Assembly: GCA_021325655.1 (NCBI GenBank)
Contig: JAJPGT010000020.1
Location: 1 to 64,000, forward strand
Reading direction: 5' to 3'
DNA: 64,000 nucleotides
Origin: Pseudomonadota bacterium
Lineage (GTDB): Bacteria; Chloroflexota; UBA6077; JAJPGT01
Position numbers and translations under genes: made by a program. The notes under the pieces are model-generated. The model saw only the letters and a list, made by a program, of their open reading frames with translations, was not told where the DNA came from and ran no database searches. The first letter of the stretch is position 1; every line of letters starts with the position of its first letter. Shown here in pieces: positions 17,501 to 26,584 of this stretch.

Positions 17501-17988
17501 ACAGCGAAGGCACGGGCGTTCAGGCTGCGGGCCGCGGCATTGGCCTGGGCATCAGCGTGCAGCCGCACCGGGCCGAAGTCCTGCCCGAAATGCGCCTCCA
17601 TCTCGGCTCGCACCCCGGCGGGTAGGGGTCGCCCACCGCCGAGCCCCTGGATGACCGCGTGAGCTGCCGCGGGTAGGGGCGGCCCGAGCAGCCGGCTGGG
17701 GCGGACGGCCGGGCGCCCGGTGCCTGGCGGCTCAGCGCGCGCGGGCGCCGGCGTGACTGCCTCGGCGACCCGGTCCGCCTCCTGTTCCGCCTCGTCGCCC
17801 GGCTGGCTCACCGCCAGCTTGGGCTGAAGGTGCCCCGCGGCTAGCAGGTTGGAGGGCAGGCCATCGCCCCAGGGAGTGGTCCAGGCTGGCGGGCGGGCGG
17901 GTGCGGCGGCGCGCGCTGCCGCCGGCTGTGTCTCAGCCCCCCGGGGTGTTGGGGTTCGCGCGTGGCTCCGGTCTGCGACCGCGTACAT
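14596..17988 (-). CDS. CIS cargo candidate: DUF4157 (eCIS core domain) protein with C-terminal PD-(D/E)XK-like nuclease region
   Basis: 1130 aa. Residues 55-80 hold the [19 protein letters not shown] segment that precedes DUF4157 domains. DUF4157 follows at about 118-200 with the metalloprotease-like HELTH at 187-191 and ends HVVQQ. The middle has two hydrophobic stretches (near [19 protein letters not shown] and [14 protein letters not shown]), as in pre-toxin regions of polymorphic toxins, then a long helical region with repeated [23 protein letters not shown] blocks. The C-terminus contains [17 protein letters not shown]: Asp1028, Glu1037 and Lys1039 fit the D...ExK core of PD-(D/E)XK nucleases, and the following LRWVISRD fits the next strand. 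DUF4157 proteins are known CIS cargo. Nuclease activity is inferred, and no immunity gene is evident. Confidence 0.85.
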   Translation of the reverse strand: MYAVADRSHARTPTPRGAETQPAAARAAAPARPPAWTTPWGDGLPSNLLAAGHLQPKLAVSQPGDEAEQEADRVAEAVTPAPARAEPPGTGRPAVRPSRLLGPPLPAAAHAVIQGLGGGRPLPAGVRAEMEAHFGQDFGPVRLHADAQANAAARSLNARAFAVGPHLVFGAGQLAPETSAGRRLLAHELTHVVQQFARRGAPARAVIQRQAPTTTAPSPLQQAAANARLLFPQLAPDLDQVTLWATVKEDRTEVEVLGRGTFVYPSTINTADAGFYLYRWGPDGNYRPEDVIDLGTGTTPTVIPLIAQGAGIDELRALRANRRGLVWITQTVTAPPQPRAPSPDELELPLPPSYEIGEEAFRTLLQGGNLRPLTILGLTGGIFEPNKEYGRPLNFTYYTQDGVFAYVSRKRVGRDFYYMVPISDIQNYLRVYPFAYAGVSAAPWVPIAQIVLDVGISFIPIIGPLYALAQAGLAVKHAYEHWDEMSGWEKGLVGLTVLLSVVPVLRTGARVVRGTAAFSEGVASLTSAGLARAEAQRLMLAAGVFQSERATLRVVDTLGDALREGRLTAAQIQQARHVFELMLQRLPVAERTAIAASFATTDLRAAQEFFAGVELTEQHLIGLRRLTPEVLAVLKQTGADQPILVERVALWAARSEEVAAGINKLQGKLRPGHLLYVLNQAEEGVLAQLGREGVEVSEELAAFVQRARSASEAYRRLMQGTTQGGRSIAGLAELLGRTYARQLSETLQGVQREFSHTFLTVAQLGGLVQLSAELRAALRGATDGELRFIATTASESAEAAQGINQLAAQLGPSLARVSDLPAVLNRVSRGLYETVARENITLSEELLARVARQSTASRAANVLLEGFERGGQHIPGLLDEVAARITTLPAAERVLQATGTVGLRGNLFARWALANPAALRAVSPDLADGIAAISRLHGPDAAAKISGIYRAFSSSHEAALNVFKALGQAERVYGANIHLERLISGLAAGESTTMGASLTLNYVTVRNVGAITAFEHPVSVAGRSRVYDLYAGGISYEFKYWLGFGGAPAEAAADEFARDVVLHAETSFSQLRWVISRDALSSQPAIESMMRGVLSRPWVRTALQSKGITAEEALARLERALREGHLLEFF

Positions 17989-18109
17989 GGTGCTACCCGC
18001 CCGACCGGGCGCTCAGGAGCGCCGGGCGTGCGGCAGGCCGAACCACGCTCCGGCTGGCGACGCCCGCACTGGATCCCTGGCCCACCATCCCCTCATCCCC
18101 TCCGGGCTG

Positions 18110-19180
18110 CTAGACGGCGACCATCCCGCCGCGGCGCTCGAACGGCACCCGGGCGCAGCCTTCGCCGGCCCGCACCCGTTCTACCCGCGCCCGGAAGCTG
18201 GCGCTGCGCGCCAGGCGATCGGCGATCATCTGCAGGAAGCTGGCGCGAATGGAGTCCCAGAGGAACTGCGCAACGCTCATCAGGTACGTCTCGCGGTCGA
18301 CGCCGGCCGGCTGCTGGGCAATGATCTGCGCGAACGCCCTGTTCCCCTGGTACTGGATCAGGTAGTTCAGCAGGATGCGCGGGCGGTCGTACTCCCCAAC
18401 ACCAGCCAGGCAGGCCCAGGTCTCCTCCTCCCGCACGGGCCGGATCATAAGGGCCTCGATCGCCCACTGGATCTGTGGGGTAACGTTGAAGGTAAAGCTG
18501 GTCGGCGTGCCACCGCCCGCGCCACCGCCGGGCGTCTGCCGCTGGACGCTCGCCGGGCCGTGTCCTTGCTGCACCACGTGCGCGAGCTCGTGGGCGAGCA
18601 GCCGCTGTCCGGCGCCCGTCTGGGGCGCGTACTGGCCCGAGCCAAAGACGATATCCGGCCCCACGGTGTAGGCCAGCGCCCCGATCGAGCGCGCCGCCTG
18701 GGCGGCGGCGGGGTCGGCGTGTACCCGTACCGCCCCGAAGTCTGCACCAAAGCGCGGCTCGAAGAAGCGCCGCACCCCGGCAGGCAAGGGCTGGCCCTGA
18801 CCGACCTCGGTGGCAGCGCGCGGTACCAGCGCGGGAGTGTGCCCGCACGCCAGGCACTCCCCGCTGGGCCCGGTCGGGCTGCCCGGGCAGCGCTGGACCA
18901 CCGATAGCGCGGGCTGCGCTGCCGAGGGATCCACCTGCCGCGTGACTTGCTCGGCGACCCGCTCCGCCTCGAGTTCGGCAGGATCACCTGGCTGGCTGAC
19001 CGCCAGGTGTGGCTGGACGTGCCGCACGATCGGGAAAAGAGCAGCGGGCGGATGGTCGCCCCAGGCGGCCGCCCAGCCCGGTGACCGGGCTGGGGCATAC
19101 CCGTGGGCGGGCGCTGGCATGGCCTGGTGCTCGCGCTCTGGCCGCTCCGGGGTGCGCATCCGCTGGATCATGACGTACAT
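18110..19180 (-). CDS. DUF4157 (eCIS core domain) protein, short form
   Basis: 356 aa. The N-terminus shares the cargo-like lead-in of the neighbouring large protein ([19 protein letters not shown] at about 60-78). A Cys-containing linker (CPGSPTGPSGECLACGH) precedes the DUF4157 domain at about 128-206, which has HELAH at 197-201 and HVVQQG. The last 130 residues are helical with no recognised toxin motif. The start at 19180 has the excellent site GGAGGGACG. It follows the AAA+ ATPase by 16 bases and precedes the larger DUF4157 gene by 121 bases. It could be a second cargo, a cargo-loading factor or a protease; the family does not decide this. Confidence 0.85.
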   Translation of the reverse strand: MYVMIQRMRTPERPEREHQAMPAPAHGYAPARSPGWAAAWGDHPPAALFPIVRHVQPHLAVSQPGDPAELEAERVAEQVTRQVDPSAAQPALSVVQRCPGSPTGPSGECLACGHTPALVPRAATEVGQGQPLPAGVRRFFEPRFGADFGAVRVHADPAAAQAARSIGALAYTVGPDIVFGSGQYAPQTGAGQRLLAHELAHVVQQGHGPASVQRQTPGGGAGGGTPTSFTFNVTPQIQWAIEALMIRPVREEETWACLAGVGEYDRPRILLNYLIQYQGNRAFAQIIAQQPAGVDRETYLMSVAQFLWDSIRASFLQMIADRLARSASFRARVERVRAGEGCARVPFERRGGMVAV

Positions 19181-19196
19181 CTCGTCCCTCCTGCCC

Positions 19197-21371
19197 CTAG
19201 CTTAGCGCGACCACAAGCTGGCGCAGCCGGCCGAGATGGCCGCTGCCGGGCGCTTCGGCACGCAGCGGGCAGGCGGCGCCAGCGCGGCGGTATTCGCGGC
19301 GCACCGCGGCGTCCAGGTGGACGTCGCCGACCGGGACAGCATCCTGCAGCGCCAGCAGCGTGGCCTGAAGCGCGGCGTTACGGATCTGGCCGCCGTTCAG
19401 GGCACAGCGGCCAGCGACCTCCTCCAGGAAGGCGAAGCTGATTGCGTTCGGGGAGGGCAAGTGGGAGTGCCAGATCTGCCAGCGCTCCAGCGGCCCGGGC
19501 GGAATGAATTCGACGATAGTGTCCAGCCGGCGCAGGAAAGCCGGGTCGATGCGCTGGCCGGCGTTGGTGGTGACGATGACGATCCCCTCGTAACTCTCCA
19601 GCCGCTGAAGCAGATAGTTGGTTTCCAGGTTGGCGTAGCGGTCGTTGGCGGTGCGCACCTCGGTACGGCTGGCCATCAGCGCGTCGCCCTCGTCCAGCAG
19701 CAGCACCACGTCCAGCTCCTCCGCCCGCGACAGCACCTGGTTCAGGTTGCGCTCCGTCTCCCCGATGTACTTGTTCACCACCGCCGCCAGGTCCACGCGG
19801 TAGATGTCCATCTCCAGCTCCGCCGCCAGCGCCCGCGCCGCCAGCGTCTTGCCAGTACCGCTCGGGCCACTGAACAGCGCCCGCACCCCGCGGTTGAGCT
19901 GGCGCTCGAAGGCCGGGCCGGCCCGGTCGCGCAGCGTCTCCCGCTCGCGGACGCGCGCTTCTAGCGCCTCTAACTCGTGGGCAGTGGCGCTGCCGACCAC
20001 CAGGTCAGACCAGCCACGGGCCGGCTCCAGCGGGGTGGCGAGCGTCTCCAGCGCCTGGCGGTTCAGCGCCCGGGTCGCCTGATGCACGTCGGCCACGGTC
20101 AGCGCCGGGCGGCCGTCGAGGGCGGCGATCGCCGCGGCGATGGCGGCGGCGCGGCTGATGTGCCCGCCGGTCAGCAGGAAGCGCCTGGCGATCTCATCCA
20201 GCTCCCCTGGAGCGATCGGGGCGCCGGACGCTTCCCAGAACTGCCGCCGGGCGGGGCGGTCGGGCGGCGGGAGCGAGAGGCTGAGCGCCCGCTCCAGCAG
20301 CGGCCCGCGCAGGCCACCGCTCTGCCCGAGGGTGATGCCGACTGGCCCGGCGTAGCCGGGCAGCGCCGGCAGCTCCAGCGTCTCGCCGGGGCCAGGATCG
20401 CCGCGCAGGACCGGCATCGCTCCGAGCACGGTGGCGAGCGGCCCGAGCAGCCGCCAGGAGGGATCGGTGGACGAGACGCCTTCGGCGAGCAGCACGTCCC
20501 GCCCCAAAACGCGGGCGATGGAGCCCAGCAGGGTGCGCCGCCCGCTCCCGGCCATCCCGCGCAGCACAATGGTCCGCACCTGGCCGCTTTCCAGCAGCCA
20601 GGGGAGCTGGGCCGCTCGCTCACGCAGCGCTGGCGGCAGGATCAGGTCGGCGAGATCCGGGAAGCCGCTGGCAGCCTGGCGCATCAGCCCGGGCGCCGGG
20701 GAGGGGGCAGGGTGGCCGCGCAGGGCGTCCCAGAGCGCTGCTGGGGGACGCAGCAGCCACTCGCCGCGGGGACCCTCGCGGTTCTCAGCCAGCAGCAGCC
20801 CCTGGTCGAGCAGCGGCTGGCAGAGCGGCCACAGGTCGCCGGGCGGCTCGCCCGGCTCGGCCAGCAGCCAGCCGAGCAGGCCCAGGCAGGGCCGGCGCGC
20901 GGCCAGCGGCTCCTGGAGCGCCGCGAACAGCGCCCCGAAGCGGATATCCTCCTCCACCAGCCCGGCGGCGAGCAGCAGTCGGACCTGGGCGCGCTCGAGC
21001 TCCAGGTCGTCCTCGACGGCGCTCAGCGGCAGGTGCCCGCCGGCCTGGGCCTGCCAGCGGTCGATCTGCTCCTCCCACCAGGCGAGCTGCAGTACCGGTG
21101 GGGGCTCGCAACCCTGCAGGCGGATGAGGGTGGCGCGATAGCCATCCAGGAAGGGGAAGCGGGCGGAGACGCTGTCGGACTCCTCGCCCTCCAGCCGGTC
21201 CAGCAGCCGGCCGAGCCCGTGCAGCAGGCGCGCCTCTGTGCCGGCTCCACCGCCAAGTCCGAGGTTGGCGAGCAGGCGCGCCACGACGGCGAACAGGTGC
21301 AGCCGGAAGTGCCCGGCGGCACCGGGCGGCAGCTCGGCCAGGGTCGCGGCCGGCCGCCCGTCAGCGTCCAT
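19197..21371 (-). CDS. CIS-associated AAA+ ATPase (Afp15/Pvc15-like)
   Basis: 724 aa. The C-terminal half is a working AAA+ module: Walker A GPSGTGKT at 502-509, Walker B VVLLLDEGD near 555-563, then VIVTTNAGQ and the arginine-finger region DPAFLRRLDTIVEF. An upstream, degenerate P-loop (GMAGSGRRTLL) indicates a second, inactive AAA domain. Every eCIS locus of the Afp/PVC type carries such an ATPase near its 3' end, thought to help load cargo or assemble the particle. The start is the ATG at 21371 after GGAAGGGGG, overlapping the preceding gene by 11 bases; the frame is open to 21557, but that is shadow sequence. It is directly upstream of the two cargo-type genes. Confidence 0.9.
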   Translation of the reverse strand: MDADGRPAATLAELPPGAAGHFRLHLFAVVARLLANLGLGGGAGTEARLLHGLGRLLDRLEGEESDSVSARFPFLDGYRATLIRLQGCEPPPVLQLAWWEEQIDRWQAQAGGHLPLSAVEDDLELERAQVRLLLAAGLVEEDIRFGALFAALQEPLAARRPCLGLLGWLLAEPGEPPGDLWPLCQPLLDQGLLLAENREGPRGEWLLRPPAALWDALRGHPAPSPAPGLMRQAASGFPDLADLILPPALRERAAQLPWLLESGQVRTIVLRGMAGSGRRTLLGSIARVLGRDVLLAEGVSSTDPSWRLLGPLATVLGAMPVLRGDPGPGETLELPALPGYAGPVGITLGQSGGLRGPLLERALSLSLPPPDRPARRQFWEASGAPIAPGELDEIARRFLLTGGHISRAAAIAAAIAALDGRPALTVADVHQATRALNRQALETLATPLEPARGWSDLVVGSATAHELEALEARVRERETLRDRAGPAFERQLNRGVRALFSGPSGTGKTLAARALAAELEMDIYRVDLAAVVNKYIGETERNLNQVLSRAEELDVVLLLDEGDALMASRTEVRTANDRYANLETNYLLQRLESYEGIVIVTTNAGQRIDPAFLRRLDTIVEFIPPGPLERWQIWHSHLPSPNAISFAFLEEVAGRCALNGGQIRNAALQATLLALQDAVPVGDVHLDAAVRREYRRAGAACPLRAEAPGSGHLGRLRQLVVALS

Positions 21372-23346
21372 CGATGCCCCCTTCCAGGTAATGGAACAGG
21401 ACGATCCGCCTGAGATCGGGCACCCAGCCCGGGTCGCAGTCCAGCCCGGCCCGCCGGATTGGCACCGAGACCTCGTCCAGTGGCAGGGCCAGATCGACAT
21501 GGGTGCGGGAGCACTGCACGCGCCCGCGCCGTCGCAGCAGGTCCGCGATCCGCACATCGGCCTCGGACTCGTCCGCGCCGAGCGCCCGCCCCAGCAGCCA
21601 GCGGACGAAACCGAGCGCCCGTGCCAGCCACCAGCAGGCGGCGGGAGCGAGTGCGCGCGCCGCCACGGGATGCAGCGGGAGGAGCGGCGCGGGTACGCCG
21701 GGCCACCAGTGAACGTTCAGCCCTACCGCTCGGTATGCCTCGACCTCCACCCGCGCAAGCTCGCGCCACGGCCTGCCGCAGCAGGGCACGTCCGCGACCA
21801 GGAACCCGGCTTGGGCATCGCACAGCCGCAGCCGCGCCCCCCTCTGGCCGGCGACCCATTCCGCCTCCGCGAGGCTCCAACGTCGGAGCCAGGCCACGGG
21901 GAGGCGGAAGGCGCTGGCGCGCGGCAGGCCTCGCCCGATCGCGGCCCCCGGGCTCCGTCCATCCAGCTCCGCCAGCACCGCCCAGAGCGGGTCCGCCGCC
22001 AGCGGCACGCCGGCCGGCCCGAGCAGCGCCCGGGTGAAGGCTTCGACCAGCGCCCAACCCCCCAGGTGCGCCGCCAGCGGCGGCTCCGCCTCCCAACCGG
22101 CCGGCAGGTCAAGCCAGCGCAGCAGAGTCACCAGGAACAGCGCCCCGCCCAGCGCGGTCGGCACCCCCGCCCAGCGCTCCCCCGGATCGGCTACCGTCGG
22201 TTCTGCGTGGGCAGCGCCACGGTCCTCAGCGGCCTCGCGAGCAGCCCCGCTGCTCGCGGCGCGCGGCGCCGTGGGGCTCGCGCCCGCGGCCCGGGGCGGG
22301 GACGGGGCGGCGCGGCGCGGCTGATCAGGAGGCGCCGGCCGCCCGGTCGCTGGCGCCCGTGTCTCGGCCTGGGCCAGCCAGGCGGCGGCGCGGGCGGCGA
22401 ACGGAGCGCTGCGCGCGAGCGCGGGCGCGTGGGCCAGCGCCAGCGCCAGGCCAAGCAGGTACTCGGCACGCGGCGGCAGGTCTACCACACCCGGCGGCAG
22501 CCAGCGTTGCCAGGGCGCAGCCGCCCAGCGCTCGTCTGTAACGCTCTCTGACCTCCTGGCGCCCACATCCCGCTCTGCGCCTCCTGCCGAGAGCGAGGTG
22601 GAGGACCGGCGTTCGAGCTCCGCTCCACGCCTCGGCTGGGTGCCTGTCCCTTGTGTCCGGACGCCGGGAAGCAGCGCCCCGCCGATCCCCAGTGGCGCCG
22701 CTCCGCCATCCCTTCCCCGCGCCGTCTCGCCCGGGCGCAAGGTGGTTCCGCTGGCGCTATCCAGCATCCCGAACGCGGCCTCCAGCGCCCGGGTGACGGC
22801 CTGCACCTCGCCTGGCCCCAGCAGCCGTGCCGCCGCGACCACCTCGGTGGAAGAGAGCTCGAGCAGCGCCGCGGGCAGGAACGCAGCGTCCGCCTGCCAG
22901 GCAGCGGCGAGCGTCGGGCCGGGCGCTGTGGCGACGCCACGCAGGAGCTGCCGCCAGTACCAGCGGCCGGTGGCGCGGCCGGCGAGCAGGTCGCGGGTGA
23001 GGCAGGCGAGCAGCTCGGCGCGGTCGAGGAACAGGACGCTGGCGGCGCCGTCTGCCCGCTGCCCGCGCGCTGGGCGGGCAGCGGCGTGGTACAGCGCGTC
23101 GATCTGGCTGCGCACCTGCTCGCCCCAGCCGCGCGGGGCGCGGACCGCCTCCGGCAGCGGGGCCGGGCCGCGCAGGGTCCGCACCACCAGCACCGCCCCC
23201 GGCGGCATGCCCGCCGGGGGCAGCTCCAGCCCGCCCAGAAGCCGCTCCAGCCGCAGCCGCAGCGCCAGCGGGTCGAGGTCTCGCGCCAGCGCGGCGTCCG
23301 CCCACACTGCCAGCCGCCCCACCATCGGCCGCTCCGCCAGGCTCAT
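21361..23346 (-). CDS. CIS locus hypothetical protein, 661 aa (tape-measure position)
   Basis: Not confidently recognised. The first 240 residues are helical and leucine/alanine/arginine-rich (LRLRLERLLGGLELPPAG, later FLDRAELLACLTRDLLAG). A proline/alanine-rich, low-complexity middle follows. The C-terminal half has WLARALGFVRWLLGRALG and ends with THVDLALPLDEVSVPIRRAG and a DPGWVPDLRRIVLFHYLEGG tail. No membrane segment is clear. It occupies the place, just before the AAA+ ATPase, where Afp and PVC clusters carry the tape-measure gene. It is much shorter than those and lacks an obvious long helical ruler, so the assignment is open. The ATG at 23346 lies seven bases after the previous stop. 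Confidence 0.6.
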   Translation of the reverse strand: MSLAERPMVGRLAVWADAALARDLDPLALRLRLERLLGGLELPPAGMPPGAVLVVRTLRGPAPLPEAVRAPRGWGEQVRSQIDALYHAAARPARGQRADGAASVLFLDRAELLACLTRDLLAGRATGRWYWRQLLRGVATAPGPTLAAAWQADAAFLPAALLELSSTEVVAAARLLGPGEVQAVTRALEAAFGMLDSASGTTLRPGETARGRDGGAAPLGIGGALLPGVRTQGTGTQPRRGAELERRSSTSLSAGGAERDVGARRSESVTDERWAAAPWQRWLPPGVVDLPPRAEYLLGLALALAHAPALARSAPFAARAAAWLAQAETRAPATGRPAPPDQPRRAAPSPPRAAGASPTAPRAASSGAAREAAEDRGAAHAEPTVADPGERWAGVPTALGGALFLVTLLRWLDLPAGWEAEPPLAAHLGGWALVEAFTRALLGPAGVPLAADPLWAVLAELDGRSPGAAIGRGLPRASAFRLPVAWLRRWSLAEAEWVAGQRGARLRLCDAQAGFLVADVPCCGRPWRELARVEVEAYRAVGLNVHWWPGVPAPLLPLHPVAARALAPAACWWLARALGFVRWLLGRALGADESEADVRIADLLRRRGRVQCSRTHVDLALPLDEVSVPIRRAGLDCDPGWVPDLRRIVLFHYLEGGIDGR

Positions 23347-23353
23347 CGCCCTG

Positions 23354-24640
23354 CTACCTCAGCTCCAGCGAGATCCACTCGGTAGCACTGAACCGCTTGG
23401 TGAACAGCACGTAGGGCTGGGCATGATGATCCAGCAGGTTCTCTTTGACCAGGTACAGGTTGACGAGTGACGCGTTCGGCTTGTCTCGTTCGAGGCGGAT
23501 CGCCTCGTCGTGCCAGGACTGGTTGACCAGGAAGTCGACCGAGTCGTGGTCCAGCACCCCGATGCGGTCTGGGAACCCCTCGAAGAAGACCTCAAGGTCG
23601 AACCCTTTGCTGAGCGACCGCTTCTTCGCCAGCAGGATGGCGATCTGCCGCTCGCCCGAGCCAGCCTGGCGCACCCGGGCGAACAGCGCGCTGGTGGTAA
23701 TCGGCAGCAGCCCGGCGGGCGGCAGGAAGGGGAACACGAGCGAGCCAACCGCCTTCGCCGCCCGGCCGCTCTCGACCAGCTCCCCGGCCTGCTGCTGAAA
23801 CTGAAGAAAACGCGCCTGCGCCTCGGCCACGCGCTTGTCGCTCAGCAGCCCGCTCCAGGCGTCCAGCGCAGAGGGGCGGGTGAGCCGTCGCCGCGCCGAC
23901 CAGCCGTCCACGAAGTCGAGGGCGCTGCCGGTCCAGAAGAACACCGCCAGCGGCAGGTCGCAGCCAGTCAGGTCGGAGCCGAGCTGGTCCAGCCCACCGT
24001 AGCGGTCGTCGAAGCTGAACGGATCGACGGCGAGCTTCCGCAGCGCCTCGCTCCCGAAGCACCAGTGGGCCAGCAGATTGCGGCGATTGTCGCCGGTGAC
24101 GCCGCTGGTCGGGAAGCCGACCAGCGGGATCGCTTTGAACTGGAGCCCCTCGACCTCCCACTTGCCGGTGCAGCTCGCCGGACTGGTGCTGCCAGCGGAC
24201 GCCTGGAGTGGGGCGAGGCCGTCGAGCTGCGAGGCCGGCAGCGCGGTGAGCAGGTAGGCCCCGCTGGGAATGGACGTGCTGCTATTCCCGGCGCTGAAGT
24301 CGCAGCGGGCGAAGCGCCCGGCGTCGTCCTGGGGGGCGGCGCCAGGCGCGATGCTGGCGAGCGGCAGGGTGACCGGGCTGGCCAGCCGGATCGGGTCGCC
24401 GTTGCGGTTCAGCCCGAGCCCGGCCGTCACTTGCAGGCTGGTAGCGCTGCTCGGGGCGGTGGAGACGAGCAGCCCATCGATCACACCCGGCCCGGCGGCC
24501 CGACCCAGCCAGGCGAGGCGGGCGAGAGTGGCGTCGCGGTCCGCCTTCAGGTCCTCCGCCGCCAGGAGCCGCCCGTTGACGTAGTGCGGGGCACGCAAAC
24601 CCTGGTCGAAGCTGCTGCCAAGGAGCTGGACCGCGCTCAT
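23354..24640 (-). CDS. CIS locus structural candidate, 428 aa
   Basis: Not assigned to a named family. The N-terminal 100 residues run NGRLLAAEDLKADRDATLAR, then AGPGVIDGLLVS, then LQVTAGLGLNRNGDPIRLA. This arrangement (a helix with R..L.., a G.GV..GL.V strand, a V.V..G..... G strand) recurs in the next gene's product, so the two may share a baseplate or collar domain. The rest is mixed alpha/beta with no catalytic motif. The start codon at 24640 overlaps the stop of the preceding gene by four bases (ATGA). Fixed location between the gpI-like gene and the ATPase argues for a structural or assembly role in the injection particle. Confidence 0.6.
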   Translation of the reverse strand: MSAVQLLGSSFDQGLRAPHYVNGRLLAAEDLKADRDATLARLAWLGRAAGPGVIDGLLVSTAPSSATSLQVTAGLGLNRNGDPIRLASPVTLPLASIAPGAAPQDDAGRFARCDFSAGNSSTSIPSGAYLLTALPASQLDGLAPLQASAGSTSPASCTGKWEVEGLQFKAIPLVGFPTSGVTGDNRRNLLAHWCFGSEALRKLAVDPFSFDDRYGGLDQLGSDLTGCDLPLAVFFWTGSALDFVDGWSARRRLTRPSALDAWSGLLSDKRVAEAQARFLQFQQQAGELVESGRAAKAVGSLVFPFLPPAGLLPITTSALFARVRQAGSGERQIAILLAKKRSLSKGFDLEVFFEGFPDRIGVLDHDSVDFLVNQSWHDEAIRLERDKPNASLVNLYLVKENLLDHHAQPYVLFTKRFSATEWISLELR

Positions 24641-26532
24641 TGCCCGCCTCCCGCGACTCGGGCGTAGGCTACCAGGAACTTCCCGCCGGTGTTCCCGACG
24701 AAGCTGGCCCGGTGCTGCTGGATGAAGGCGCTCAGAACCGTATCCTGGCCATTCACCGCCTGGATGGGCAGGTCCATGGTGAACAGGAAGCGCAGGTAGG
24801 GGGAGTTCTTGGCCTTCTTCCAGTCCGCCAGGTTCAGGCTCACCCGGAACACATTGTGCTGGAGCATGGTCACTGCGGTGACCCGGATGTTCGCCAGGCT
24901 GTTGCCGAACGGCCCGTTCGTCTCCGCTAGAACACGCAGGACCTGCCGGAAGACGTTGGGATCTTCCAGCTTCTGGCTCACCCGGAACGCCTCGTCCTCG
25001 CCCTCCAGCGCCAGGTGGAACCAGAGCTCGAGCAGGCCCTCGCCGACGCTCAGCGTGGTGATCGTCACGAATGGGCGCGGCGGGATGCGGAGGATGAGCT
25101 TGATGACCTCTTCCTCGGTCAGCCCGGGCTGCGGCGCTGGCGGCGGGAGGTCCACCTCGTAGAACGCCTCGATCGTGTTCAGCCCGTCGTAGCCGAGGTA
25201 CACCGAGGGCTGCGTGGCGAGCACGTCGGCCAGGGTGACGGCGTCGCTGCCGACGCTGATCTGGTCGGTGTCGAAGGCGAACTCCAGGAGCTCATCGTCG
25301 ACCAGTATCTCGTGCTGGGGGGTGAGATCCCAGAGGAAGGAGAAGGGGCCGCCGCGCGGGCTGGCGCTGAAGGTGATTGGCAGCGCGAGGTCGCGCCGGG
25401 CGGTGAGCGCGGGGCCGAGCTTGACCGGCTGGTCGGTATGGAACCAGGCGGTGAGCCGCGTCCCGGCCGCGTCCTGCACGGTGTTGAAGGTGACGAACTC
25501 GGCCGGCGGGCGCTCTGGCGGAGGCGGCGCCGCCACCACCTCCCCGCCGCCGAGGAGCAGCAGCTCCTGGATGAGCTGGGTGTGCAGCAGGTAGGGGCAA
25601 CCGTCGTCCACGGGCGGATCGAACGCGCTGATGCGCGGGGCGCTGGGATCAAACGGGGTGGCGAGGGTGACGTCGAGCCGGGCCAGCAGAATGCCCGCCT
25701 CGGGCAGGGTGGCGCCCGGGCCACTGCTCGGGTCGATCAGGTCTGGGGCGATCTGAGGGCGGACGTCGGTCGCCCAGACAGTAAAGATGCGATCCAGCGC
25801 CTCGCGGCCCGTCTCCAGCGGAAGCTGGAAGCCGCCGGAGGGCGGCGAGCCGATGAGCCCGGCGCAGGGGTCTGGCCCGGCCAGTTCGCGGACCTGCTGG
25901 ATAATCGCCGGCTCGTCGGAATCGAGTGGATCCAGCCCGGCGACGAAGTGGACCTCGGCCATCAGGCGGGCGAAGCAGCGCACCGCGTCCCAGGCCGGCA
26001 TCGCCGGCGGGGTCCAGCGCAGCTCGATGTTGTAGGCGTCGCGGATCCGCGACGGCGCCTGCGTCGCTTCGCTGCTGCTGCACGGCTGGCCGGGGATCGG
26101 CACCAGCGCTTCGGGGCACTCGTCGTAGCTGGCCACGACGTAGACGCTCAGCCGGCCGGCGGGATCCAGGTGGCCGGCGACGACCCCGGGCTGCTTGCGC
26201 TCCTGCGCCGCCAGCCAGGCACCCAGCCGGGCGCACTGGTCGTAGCGGACGACGACCGGGCGGCCCCACTGGTCGATCCCCATCCCGCGGCTGACGGTTA
26301 CCTGCACGTCGTCGGCGCTGCCGCTCGGCCGGGCGAGCGTGACGTCCAGGCCGAAGACAGTTCCGTAGCCGTGCAGCGCGCGGTTGTGCAGGTACTCCTT
26401 CTCGCGGAAGTACAGGTCTTCCTGGCGGAACTCGTCGACGCCCAGGACGAGACCGAACTCGTAGTTCACGCGCAGGTCGGGGCTCAGCGTTCCGTTGGCT
26501 GGGGAGACGCAGCGCTGGTTGACATCATTCAT
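24637..26532 (-). CDS. CIS locus structural candidate, 631 aa
   Basis: Not assigned to a named family. The N-terminal region has VNYEFGLVLGVDEFRQEDLY, HNRALHGYGTVFGLDVTL, and VQVTVSRGMGIDQWGRPVVV, a pattern matching the N-terminal domain of the following gene's product. It then carries a segment ASYDECPEALVP and later beta-rich repeats. I use the ATG at 26532 with AGGAGAGAC upstream; the frame is open to 26745. It sits 52 bases after the beta-propeller/gpI gene. A baseplate-associated or fibre-like role is inferred from position only. Confidence 0.6.
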   Translation of the reverse strand: MNDVNQRCVSPANGTLSPDLRVNYEFGLVLGVDEFRQEDLYFREKEYLHNRALHGYGTVFGLDVTLARPSGSADDVQVTVSRGMGIDQWGRPVVVRYDQCARLGAWLAAQERKQPGVVAGHLDPAGRLSVYVVASYDECPEALVPIPGQPCSSSEATQAPSRIRDAYNIELRWTPPAMPAWDAVRCFARLMAEVHFVAGLDPLDSDEPAIIQQVRELAGPDPCAGLIGSPPSGGFQLPLETGREALDRIFTVWATDVRPQIAPDLIDPSSGPGATLPEAGILLARLDVTLATPFDPSAPRISAFDPPVDDGCPYLLHTQLIQELLLLGGGEVVAAPPPPERPPAEFVTFNTVQDAAGTRLTAWFHTDQPVKLGPALTARRDLALPITFSASPRGGPFSFLWDLTPQHEILVDDELLEFAFDTDQISVGSDAVTLADVLATQPSVYLGYDGLNTIEAFYEVDLPPPAPQPGLTEEEVIKLILRIPPRPFVTITTLSVGEGLLELWFHLALEGEDEAFRVSQKLEDPNVFRQVLRVLAETNGPFGNSLANIRVTAVTMLQHNVFRVSLNLADWKKAKNSPYLRFLFTMDLPIQAVNGQDTVLSAFIQQHRASFVGNTGGKFLVAYARVAGGGQ

Positions 26533-26584
26533 CGTCGGTCTCTCCTGTACAGGTAGCTGCGGCGTCTGGCATCGTCCCTCGCTC

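Noticed and set aside
18001..18022. Small hairpins before the large cargo gene as terminators
   Set aside because: GCGCT-CAGG-AGCGC is short, lacks a U run and sits inside an operon gap, so no clear termination role.
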